Under the pieces are notes generated by a model that was given only the letters and a program-made list of their open reading frames with translations, was not told the DNA's origin and did not search any database. A stretch of DNA of 64,000 nucleotides from Triticum aestivum (lineage: Eukaryota > Streptophyta > Magnoliopsida > Poales > Poaceae): NCBI RefSeq assembly GCF_018294505.1, contig NC_057802.1:556883948-556947947 (forward strand), written 5' to 3'. Within the stretch, counting starts at the first letter, position 1, and each line of letters starts with the position of its first letter. The translations under genes were made by a program, and so were the position numbers. Below, one piece after another: positions 13,501 to 23,009 of the stretch.

Positions 13501-13990
13501 CCTCGAGTGGTGCAGCGTTCAATGCATTCAATGCATAGAGCCTTGCCTCGGCATTTTGCACCAGATGAGCTTGGTAAGTAACTATTTCATCTGAAGGGTG
13601 TAGCAGATGGACGGTCTTAGTGGTGCAAATGATTGAAGCAGTATGCGCTTTTAACCAATTCATCCCCAGAATGAGATCAATGCTACAGGACTTCAGTACG
13701 ATGGGGGAGACAAGAAATTCCAGTCCTTCGATTTCAACGGGGACGTCGTTGCAAATCATGGAGGTTCGACATTGGCCCGCATGGGTGTGTACTAATAGTG
13801 AAGCATTCATGTCTTCGCTTTTAATGCCATGCATGAATGCAAAATCTTCTGACATGAATGAATGTGATGCACCTGTATCAAATAAAACGGATGCTGGTAC
13901 TGAATTTACGAGGAGTGTACCCATCACAGTAGCAGGCTGGTCTTGAGCTTCATTGAGATCAATGTGGTTGGCATGAGCACGACCATAAGA
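10527..13990 (-). pseudogene. pol: Chromovirus pol: protease, reverse transcriptase, RNase H, integrase, chromodomain (decayed)
   Basis: The polyprotein would process the element's proteins, copy its RNA and integrate the DNA. In order: protease ([10 protein letters not shown]), reverse transcriptase with [10 protein letters not shown], RNase H ([11 protein letters not shown]), integrase with an HHCC finger and catalytic D, D, E in [17 protein letters not shown] and GQVERVNQ, then IGPF, then a chromodomain-like tail containing FLKVQW and DEYPALF. The longest open block is 10644-13130. Two breaks are visible: a one-base frameshift near 13178 before the reverse transcriptase core, and a TAG stop at 10644-10646 ahead of the chromodomain, whose frame then stays open to a TAA at 10527-10529. 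The copy should not make a full polyprotein unless these are sequence errors. Confidence 0.88.
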
Positions 13991-14059
13991 CTTGGCCTTG
14001 TTGTTGCGGGGCTGGTTGCTTCCATGGCTAGTTGTTGGAAGGGCCAGTTGATTCTGATT

Positions 14060-15000
14060 CTAGTTGCATTCTCTAGCACGGTGTCCTGGTTGACCACACC
14101 TGAAGCACAAACCATTATTGGAAGTGGGAACATGAGCTTGGGGTGGTGGAGCTGGAAGTCTTGACTGCCTAGATGGTGGTGGGGGCAGATGAGGCGCAGC
14201 ATAGGTCTGCCTTGGGGCAGATGCATTTGGACGGTACATGCTGTTCGGGGTCCATATCTTACGCTTCTGTGAGGGCGGGCCCGAAGATGAGCCCGTGTCA
14301 CGGTTGCGCCTGTGAGAGCTCTGGTATTCCTGCAGACCAGTTTTGACATTGATGGCCTTGTTCACTAGGGTGGCGAAATCAGCAAGTCATGCACTAGAAG
14401 TGCGAGCTTGATGTCAGCTTGAAGGCCATCACGGAACTTCTCCTGTCTGCGTGCATCAGTTGCAATGTCCTCTTCAGCATAGCGAGACAAGTCCAGAAAC
14501 TCCCGCTGATAAGCTTCAACAGTTTTGTTGCCTTGGGTGAGGTTGCGGAACTCACGCTTCTTCCGGTCCATGACTCCCTGAGGAATGAAGCGGGCACGGA
14601 AAGCAGCTTGGAAGTCTGGCCAGGTGATGATTGTTCCAGCTGGCAGAGTACGCCTGTGGCTGCCCCACCATTGAGCTGTGGGTCCCTTCAGAAAGAAGGA
14701 AGCAAAGGTGACATAGCTGGCAGGGGCTACATTGGCAGACTCCATCTCATAGGTGATGTCACGGAGCCAGTCATCAACATCCAGAGGCTGAGTTGAGCTG
14801 CGGTACACAGTTGGATTGAGGCGCATGAAATCCTGCAGAGTTACTGGGGTTGGTTGCTGGTCCATATTGGGGCGAGGAAACTGAGCCATCATATTTTCCA
14901 TGAATTGGCGGTTCAGTTCGAACTGTTGGATCATACCAGCCATGTACTCAGGTGGTGGTGGGGCATTGCCACCACTACCATGACCACCTGGTCTAACCAT
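14060..15000 (-). pseudogene. gag: Chromovirus gag (nucleocapsid) with a frameshift
   Basis: Gag forms the virus-like particle that packages element RNA. The start is placed at the Met of MVRPGGHGSG (ATG at 15000-14998); an upstream in-frame Met at 15063 is not preceded by gag-like sequence. The capsid domain covers roughly residues 50-200 (PLDVDDWLRDI, AQWWGSHRRT, EAYQREFLDLSRYAEEDI). A one-base shift near 14385-14390 breaks the frame; the next frame carries a CCHC zinc knuckle, CFRCGQPGHRAREC, and then stops at about 14060. Pol follows downstream without an obvious gap. Confidence 0.85.
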
Positions 15001-15288
15001 CCTGCTAATATATAACAGGGGTAATTCAGCATTGAGAAATTTGCAAAGACAAGAATCATTCATGATGAAACATGCATAATGAAAGGAGCATGATAGCTAC
15101 TACATAGTAGTCGGCATAACTTACAAAAGGGGTCCAGCATAGAGTTTAGTACATAGAGTTCAGTACATAGACTAAAACAACATAGGCGGCACACAGGCTC
15201 GCGGCGAATGCATCTAACACCAACAAGCAAGCCTACATCAGTCCCAAGAGGTACTGTGGAGGTAGGTGTAGCCTGAAAGCTGGTAGTG

Positions 15289-16023
15289 TCACATCGGGAA
15301 CTCCACGTCAGCAACCTGGGGTCCGCGAATACTCTGGTGCAGAACCTGACGCTCAGGTGGCAGAAGAGGTCCAAGTGCGGGAGAGTGGCCTCCCACATCT
15401 GGCCAGCCGACACCCTGAGGCATCACAGTCCTGGCTGGGTAGATCGCAGAACGGGGCAGCTCCCTAGATCGGACAAAGGGGTGCAACAGCGTCCGAGCAC
15501 GGTAAAGGTGCTGACGGGTGGTGTACAACTCGTGGCGAAGAGCTCGGTTAGCTCGATCCAGCCCATCAGCATGCAGAACCAGGTTCTGATGGTAGAAGGG
15601 CCCTCGGGTGACAGTGGAGTAGGCAGCAGTATAGTATCCCTCTGCACCAACATCAGATGCGATAGCAATGTAGCTGAAAGGTGAGGCGTCCAACTCCCTA
15701 TACTCTCCACGAAGACGTGTCAGAGCAGCATGGGCAGCATCGTGGACAGCCATATCGATGGTCACTCCAACACCATGAGCGGTGTGCAGCACAGTAGTGG
15801 AGTCATACTCCCGCGAGTAGAGGTGGACGATGGCACGGTACTGCTCCTGGTTAAAGTCCTGGTACTCCTCGTAGACGGTGTACTCAGGGTGCCAGCGATA
15901 ACCCAGATAGGTCATCATCTCAGCTAGCACAGCAGGTGATCCCGAGGCACCAATGGCCGTCGTGTGGCGCACGACCTGCCTCGTGGGTTCCATCTGAAAG
16001 CAAAGATGTTTCAAAGGAGTCAA
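15289..16023 (-). CDS. Extra ORF between 5' LTR and gag of the chromovirus; function unknown
   Basis: This is an intact 244-residue frame on the element's sense strand, ending 289 nt before the gag start. A second in-frame Met (MEPTRQVVRH) at 15993 may be the true start. It is rich in His, Tyr, Arg and Ala, with stretches such as MTYLGYRWHPEYTVYEEY and VVHDAAHAAL-type helices. I see no zinc finger, protease or reverse transcriptase motif, signal peptide or membrane segment. Its N-terminal 130 or so residues are also open in the second leader copy (6671-7073) with only a few substitutions. An ORF at this place is not part of the standard chromovirus gene set. It could be an element-specific accessory protein or a captured gene. 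Confidence 0.55.
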   Translation of the reverse strand: MTPLKHLCFQMEPTRQVVRHTTAIGASGSPAVLAEMMTYLGYRWHPEYTVYEEYQDFNQEQYRAIVHLYSREYDSTTVLHTAHGVGVTIDMAVHDAAHAALTRLRGEYRELDASPFSYIAIASDVGAEGYYTAAYSTVTRGPFYHQNLVLHADGLDRANRALRHELYTTRQHLYRARTLLHPFVRSRELPRSAIYPARTVMPQGVGWPDVGGHSPALGPLLPPERQVLHQSIRGPQVADVEFPM

Positions 16024-16313
16024 ATGACAGTGTGTGAATTGTTCAAAATACTATTCTAAGAAATAACTATGGCTTATCCAACTTTGGGGTGAATGCGGTC
16101 ACGGGATCCTAGTGTTAGAGTTAGTAAGTTCATTTAACCCGAGTAGAAGAGAGTTCAGAGTCCCAGAGTAAAGGTCGAGGAGTAAAAGATCCTAGTACCA
16201 CCCAATGGCGACGTGGGCCCGTAAGACACACAGCCATGTTAGTAAAAGTTTTTGTAATGTCTAGACTCGACTTCGGCCAAGGAGTGTGGAAAGGGGGATT
16301 CCTACAGGCAGTC

Positions 16314-16327
16314 GGCTCTGATACCAA
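16314..16327 (-). other. Primer-binding site of the chromovirus (initiator tRNA-Met type)
   Basis: Minus-strand TTGGTATCAGAGCC lies two bases inside the LTR that starts at 16330. The second leader copy carries the same site at 7364-7377. Confidence 0.8.
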
Positions 16328-16329
16328 CT

Positions 16330-19300
16330 TGTGACGCCCCCGATTTGACCGTACACTAATCATGCATGCAAATGTGTACGGTCAAGATCAGGGACTCACG
16401 GGAAGATATCACAACACAACTCTACAACATAAATAAGTCATACAAGCATCATAATACAAGCCAGGGGCCTCGAGGGCTCGAATACAAGTGCTCGATCATA
16501 GACGAGTCAGCGGAAGCAACAATATCTGAGTACAGTCATAAGTTAAACAAGTTTGCCTTAAGAAGGCTAGCACAAACTGGGATACAGATCGAACGAGGCG
16601 CATGCCTCCTGCCTGGGATCCTCCTAACTACTCCTGGTCGTCGTCAGCGGGCTGCACGTAGTAGTAGGCACCTCCAGTGTCGTAGGAGTCGTCGTCGACG
16701 GTGGCGTCTGGCTCCTGGACTCCAGCATCTGGTTGCGACAACCAGGTAGAAAGGGAAAGGGGGAAAAGAGGGAGAGAGGCAACCGTGAGTACTCATCCAA
16801 AGTACTCGCAAGCAAGGGGCTACACTACATATGCATGGGTATATGTGTAAAGGGCCATATCAGTGGACTGAACTGCAGAATGCCAGAATAAGAGGGGGAT
16901 AGCTAGTCCTGTCGAAGACTACGCTTCTGGCCATCTCCATCTTGCAGCATGTAGAAGAGAGTAGATTGAAGTCCTCCAAGTAGCATCGCATAGCATAATC
17001 CTACACGGCGATCCCCTCCTCGTCGCCCTATTAGAGAGCGATCACCGGGTTGTATCTGGCACTTGTAAGGGTGTATTTTATTAAGTATCCGGTTCTAGTT
17101 GTCATAAGGTCAAGGTACAACTCCGGGTCGTCCTTTTACCGAGGGACACGGCTATTCGAATAGATAAACTTCCCTGCAGGGGTGCACCACATAACCCAAC
17201 ACGCTTGATCCCATTTGGCCGGACACACTTTCCTGGGTCATGCCCGGCCTCGGAAGATCAACACGTCGCAGCCCCACCTAGGCTCAACAGAGAGGTCACC
17301 ACACTGGTCTAAATCCTATGCGCGCAGGGGTCTGGGCCCATCGCCCATTGCACACCTGCACGTTGCGAGGGCGGCCGGAAGCAGACCTAGCCTAGCAGGC
17401 GTTCCAGTCCAATCCGGCGCGCGCCGTTCCGTCGCTGACGTCAAGAAGAGCTTCGGCTGATACCACGGCGTCGAGTGCCCATAACTGTTCCCGCGTAGCT
17501 GGTTAGTGCGTATAGACCAAATGGCCAGACTCAGATCAAATACCAAGAACTCGTTAAGCGTGTTATGTTGAAGTAACCGCGGACGCCGTCCAGGGCCAGG
17601 CCCACCTCTCGCCTAGGTGGTCTCAACCTGCCCTGTCGCTCCGCCACAAAGATCCACTTGCGGGTACTCCTACGAGCCGACCCGACTTTAGTCACCACAG
17701 GTGTCATGTATAGAGTATATAAGTATATACCCGTGATCACCGCCCAAGTGATCACGGCCCGATTGTATAGCAGAGCAGACGGACAAGAATGTAGGGCCAC
17801 TGATGGAAAACTAGCATCCTATACTAAGCATGTAGGATTGCAGTTACAGGTAACAACAGTAGTAGCAAGGACAGGCTATGCATCAGGATAGGATTAACGG
17901 AAAGCAGTAACATGCTACACTACTCTAATGCAAGCAGTATAGAGAAGAATAGGCGATATCTGGTGATCAAGGGGGGGGGGCTTGCCTGATTGCTCTGGCA
18001 AGAAGGAGGGGTCGTCAACAGCGTAGTCGGTCGGGGCACCAGCAGCGTCGGTCTCGTAGTCTACCGGAGAGAAGAGGGGGAAGAAACAGTAAATACAATG
18101 CAAACATAAGCATGACGATGCATGGCATGACAAAGTGTGATGCTAGGAGTGCCCTAACGCGGTAGTAGGTGGTACCGGCGAAGGGGGGAACATCCGGGAA
18201 AGTATTCCCGATGTTTCGCATTTTCGGACATATGAAATGGAGGGGGAAAGTTGCGAGTTTGCTATGTTAGGGATGTGTGGCGGACGAACGGGCTGCGTAT
18301 CCGGATTCGTCTCGTCGTTCTGAGCAACTTTCATGTAGAAAGTATTTTCATCCGAGTTACGGATTATTTTATATGATTTTCTAAAGATTTAATCATTTTC
18401 TGGAATTATTTAATTTAACAGAAAAGGAATATGACGTCAGCATGACGTGATGATGACCTCAGCAGTCAACAGAGCGGCTGACCAGGTCAAACTGACCAGT
18501 GGGTCCTACCTGTCATAGACAGTGGACTAACAAAAGTTTAAACTAACTAAATTTAGATTAGTTAACTACTGGACCCCACCTGTCAGTGTCTAATCAACTA
18601 AACTAATTGGTTTTAATTATTAAAAATGTTTTAATTATAGGATTAAGCGGTGGGGCCCGCACGTCAGTGGCTGGGGCCTGCCCATTCAGCCCAGTTGACC
18701 AGGTCAACTAGTCAACAGGGGGCCAGGGGGCCCACTGGCAGTGACCCAGGGGGTGGCCCCAGGTGTGCCAGCTCAGCGCGGCCGGCGGCTCAACGCCGGC
18801 GACGCCAAACGCGGCGGCGCGGCTCGGGTCTCGTCGGAAAACGCCTACAGGGCTCGGGGAGGAGCGGGGCTAGTCTCATTCGAACGAGCTCTCAGCGCCG
18901 CATCCAGTGGTGGCCGTAACATCGCCGGACTTGGCCGGAATCGGCGCCGGTGAGCGGCGGAGGTGGCGGCGTGCACGGGTGCTCGACGAAAACGGAGCTA
19001 CGGCGTGCTATCGAGCAAACGAAGAGGCTGGGGAGTATCTACGCGTTGTGGGGAGTGCAACGGGCTTGAGCCCGTGACCAAAAGGTCACCGGAGCCTTGC
19101 CGGCGGCGAGCTCCGCGGCGATGCGTTCGGACGCTCATCAGGGACGGCGCTAGGAGCAACGGGAGGGAGTGTGCGCGTGCGTGTTCGGCTCCTAGGAACC
19201 CCAGGAGAACAACGGTCAGCTCAGGCGAGCGTGTCAATGTTCACAACGACGGCAACTACCTCGTCGGCGGCGACATGTTCAGGCGCAAGCAGAGCGGCGG

Positions 19301-20169
19301 CTACGAGAGCTCAAGAGGCCAGGAGAGCAAGGGGAGAGGATGAGGGGCTCACCGCGCGGCGCAAGAAAGGCCTGTGGGAGGTTTAGGAGCTGCTGTGCAG
19401 TGGATCGACGCCGGCGAGCTCCTGTGATCCGAAGTGGAAGACGAGGCCGGGGCAGCGTTCGGGGTCGCCCGGCGTCCTGCGGCTCAACGGGGAGGCGTAG
19501 TCGAGGGAGGCGGAGCGGCTGGACACGATGAGGTCGCGAGGAAAGCACGGTGGTCGCGTGAACGACGGAGAACGGCGGCGACCGCGTCGGTCTCCTCTCC
19601 AGAACGAAGGAGAGGGAGAGGGGAGAGGTGGATCTGGGGGAGGGGAGGCGCAGAGGCGAGCGAGAGGGGGCAAGTGGGAGAGATGGGTGGAGGCCGAGGC
19701 GTCGGGGCGGCCTTATCCCCTCCCGGCGTCGGCGCCGGCGAGGTGGTCGGGCGGGGACGTGCCCCTGTTGCGACCCCGATCTTGGGAACAGGGGGGAAGG
19801 CGACCCGGGGAGGGGCTGGGCCGGCGGTTGGCCGGCTGGGCCAGGTGGGCCTGTGAGCTGGGCCGCCTGGTCCAGTGAGGGAGGGGGATCTTTTTCTTTT
19901 CTTTTCTTTATTTTTCTTTTCTGTTTTATTTCACTTTAAAATACTTAGGCACTTTCTAAAAAAATGTTTTCTCCACAATAATTACCAGTGCAATATTTGG
20001 CACCCACCGAACATTTTTGTTTTGACTTTTGATAACTTTGGGTGTTTGTCACTAATTCATTTTTTTGAATTTGAAATGTTTTGAACTAACAATTGATTAG
20101 CAACAGTAACAGAGATGACATGGCATCATCAGGAGAGTTTTACTGTAGCCAAATTATCCGGGCGTTACA
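16330..20169 (-). mobile_element. 5' LTR of the chromovirus (3840 bp)
   Basis: It starts TGTGACGCCC and ends GGGCGTTACA. It contains the segment at about 16925-17655 missing from the other LTR, so it is the fuller copy. The right boundary at 20169 abuts LINE coding sequence. Being the 5' LTR on the minus strand, it would drive transcription leftwards, away from the LD gene. Confidence 0.85.
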
Positions 20170-22706
20170 CGATAGCAACGACCTACTTCAACAACATTTT
20201 TGGCACGCACTCCCCCTCGCTGCCAACGCTGGAACCATCACAGCTATACGATCAAGCAGAACTCACTGCATTGGATGAGCCCTTCTCATGGAGTGAAATT
20301 CTATCGGTAATAAGGAAGAGCCCTAACAACAAAAGCCCGGGACCCGACGGGTACACTAATGAGTTCTTCAAAAGCTTCCAGGGTCTGTTAAAGGATGATC
20401 TTATGCAGTACTTCCAACAGTTCTATGAGCACAGAGCCTCACTGCAGGGTGTCAACACATCAAACATTGTGCTTGTGCCAAAGAAGGAGCTGCCAACAAA
20501 CGTTAAGGATTTCAGACCGATCTCCCTGGCGCACAGTCTGCCTAAAATGTCCTCTAAAGTCCTTGCGGTCAGGCTACAGAAGCAAATACCAAAGCTCATC
20601 CACCCTCTTCAGTCCGGCCTTCTACCTGGACATTGCATCACAGAGAACTTCGTGATGGCGGCTGAGTTGGTCCAACACGCCCACAAACGGAAAATACCGA
20701 TGTTTGCGCTCAAACTGGACTTCCAAAAGGCGTTTGATAGCGTGAGTTGGGATGCCCTCCGGAAGGTTATGGTTGCTAGAGGATTCGGGCCCAGGTGGAT
20801 AACATGGATCAGTGACATGCTTACTTCCAGCTCCTCCCGCATTCTCATCAACGGCAGGCTAGGGCCGAAGATCACCTCCAAGAGTGGCTTGAGGCAAGGA
20901 GATGCCCTTTCCCCCTACCTTTTCCTCCTGGTAGCTGACGTTTTACAACAGTTGTGCAACCTGGAGTTCAGAAGGGGGAATCTATGCCACCCTCTTGGGG
21001 CTAATGAGCACCCCCCCTATCCTACAATACGCCGATGACACCCTGCTCCTTGTATAAGGAAGCCTACAGCAAGCACAGATTGTCAAAAATATTCTTGATG
21101 ATTTCTCCGGCTTCAGCGGGCTCAAAATCAATTACCACAAAAGCACCTTCGTCCCCATTTGCCTTGACCAGGAGACCAGCCAAGCCATCGCTGCCCTACT
21201 GCAATGCAGGACTGGATCCTTCCCCTGCACATACTTGGGCCTCCCGCTCTCACTACACAAAATAACTCATGGCTCCCTGCTTCCTGTCATCAGTAAGGTC
21301 GACAAGAGACTGTCCGGTTGGCTCGCCACCTTCTTGTCATGGGGTAGGCGAGTAACTTTGATTAACTTCGTCTTAGCAGCAATACCGAACTATTACATGG
21401 GGTGATTTCTATGGCCGGAGGAGTCGCTAAAGAGGCTGGAAAGGATTCTCAGAGGTTTCCTCTGGCAAGGAAAGAACGAAGCTAATGGTGGGCACTGCCT
21501 GGTGTCCTAGGACACCGTCACTTTGTCACAGAATGTTGGGGGACTGGGAATAAGAGACTTGAGGGCACACAATAAGGCTATGGTGAGCAAACTTATGGCC
21601 AAGATACTACAACACCCGGAGATCCCATGCTACAGATGGTTTGCCACAAACTACTGTCAGAGAACTATCTCTTGGGGCAGTCCACAGTGGGGACATGGCT
21701 ACTTGGCGCTGCTTCAAATCAGGATTAAAACTGGTTCTGGATGCAACCAAATGCGCTACGGGAGACGGAAGCAGCACCTCTTTTTGGTATGACTTGTGGT
21801 TGGACTGTGGCCGGCTATACCTGGTATATCCCACCCTTTTCTCCTTCTCTAGTTGCAACTTCTGCACTGTCGCATCACAACATAGCAACGGTTCTTGGAA
21901 CATCCAGCTCCACCCCAAACTATCCTTCACTGCAACGCGAGAGCTTGATGCCCTGATTAACAGCCTCCACAACATCTTTCTCCAAGAGGGTAAACCAGAT
22001 GAGAGAGTTCCAATCACAGCCGAAACCAAGCTTTCTACCGCATTTTTTACAAGCTTCTCACTTTTCGGGGTAAGGACTGCCCACTTGCTCTAAGGGGCAG
22101 ACACGACACCAGAAGCAACATGCTTGCCAAGCATTGGGATAAAATAGCCCCTCACAACGGCTGTGATGTATGCCCAGCGGTGGAAACCATGCATCACATT
22201 CTTCTGCGATGCCGGTTAGCTGAGGCAGTTTGGGCAAGGCTGGGACTTCACCAGACAACGATATCATTGGTCGCGGCTCAGGATCTGCTGTGCTCTGAAC
22301 AAGCAAGAAGCATGCATGGACGCCTATGGCACATACTGTTTGCTGCCTGCTCTGTAATATTGTGGACTGCCAGAAATGCACGGGTCTTTGACAAGAACTC
22401 CTGGGGCACTGGTCGTGCCTTCAAGGAGATTGCTGATCTTCTCAACCTATGGAGCATGCGGGCTCGTGTTGAGTCGGATAGAGAGCTACTAGTGCACTGG
22501 GCTAGTCTGTTCATCGCTGCTTAAGCTGTACCCCTCCTCCCCCCATGCTTTCTGATTTCTGCTTTCTGATGGTCTGGTGATGGCCAGCTGCACATGTTGT
22601 GCAGCGCTTCACATCACCTTCATGTAAATGACTTGGGTCATCCGGGCGTTTTTGCCCGTTTTGAATGCATAAGGTAGATAAAGATCTACCTTTTTATTCA
22701 AAAAAG
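20170..22706 (+). mobile_element. LINE (non-LTR retrotransposon), 3' part
   Basis: The element begins at the chromovirus LTR boundary, already inside the frame just upstream of reverse transcriptase, so the 5' half (ORF1 and endonuclease) has been separated or lost. I did not find it on the left side of the chromovirus. The 3' end has a short untranslated region and an A-rich tail (TTTTTATTCAAAAAAG at about 22690-22705). It lies in the same orientation as the LD gene and ends about 300 bp before the LD start codon. Confidence 0.8.
20178..22524 (+). pseudogene. LINE reverse transcriptase with zf-RVT C-terminus (broken)
   Basis: The reverse transcriptase core is clear: KSPGPDGYTNEFFK, FRPISLAHSLPKM, LDFQKAFDSVSWDAL, GLRQGDALSPYLF and the YADD box (QYADDTLLLV, about 21025). 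The C-terminal part (about 22100-22520) has the zinc-binding layout of plant LINE ORF2, C-x2-C-x7-H-x4-C in GCDVCPAVETMHHILLRC, and ends in a TAA. Breaks include a frameshift in a C-run near 21010 just before YADD, a stop near 21403 and further shifts between 21500 and 22100. The open frame before the break starts inside the LTR, so its first residues are not LINE sequence. The copy cannot make a full protein. Confidence 0.85.
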
Positions 22707-23009
22707 ACGGAGACTGTTTTTCATCCCTGTTCATCACAAGAAAAAATACTGGCACTGACACTGGGCCCACCGCGCAGTCCAGTACCAGGCCAACGAGAAG
22801 GGGAGAGAGAGAGAGAGAAAAAAAAAACTCCCGCACCTCATCTGTCCATCAGCCCCTGTCGCGTCCCCGTCCCGTCCCCGTCTCCCTCCGCTCGCATCAC
22901 CTCCCCCTCGTGAGCCGCGCGCCCCGCCGCCAAACCCTAGCAGCCCCGGCGCCGACGGAGAGCGGGGGGGCGGCGGCAGCCTCCTGATGCGCAGCCGCCC
23001 GCGGGCGCC
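22707..23009 (+). promoter_or_regulatory. LD proximal promoter and 5' UTR
   Basis: Between the LINE tail and the LD start codon lie a TGGGCCC motif (22762-22768, site II type, bound by TCP factors in many plant housekeeping promoters), a GA-repeat followed by an A-run (about 22802-22827), and a C/T-rich then GC-rich leader with AAACCCTAG (about 22931-22940), common in plant 5' UTRs. There is no clear TATA box. The transcription start is probably between about 22830 and 22930, an inference from composition only. Confidence 0.5.

Larger units (their letters stand above)
6662..20169 (-). mobile_element. Tekay/Del-type chromovirus (Ty3/gypsy) in a recombined tandem form
   Basis: The order on the minus strand is LTR (20169-16330), leader with primer-binding site, extra ORF, gag, pol, polypurine tract, LTR (10491-7380), then a second partial leader (7379-6662). 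A normal element would end at 7380. The extra leader copy beyond the second LTR indicates recombination between tandem copies followed by loss of the rest. Both LTRs start TGTGACGCCC and end GGGCGTTACA. Integrase with a GPF motif and a C-terminal chromodomain-like tail put it in the Tekay/Del lineage. The right end cuts a LINE at 20170; no target-site duplication can be matched because the true left end is missing. Confidence 0.85.

Noticed and set aside
20115..20178. Apparent start of the LINE reading frame inside the LTR
   Set aside because: The Met and first residues are LTR sequence fused by the chromovirus insertion, not a true LINE start.
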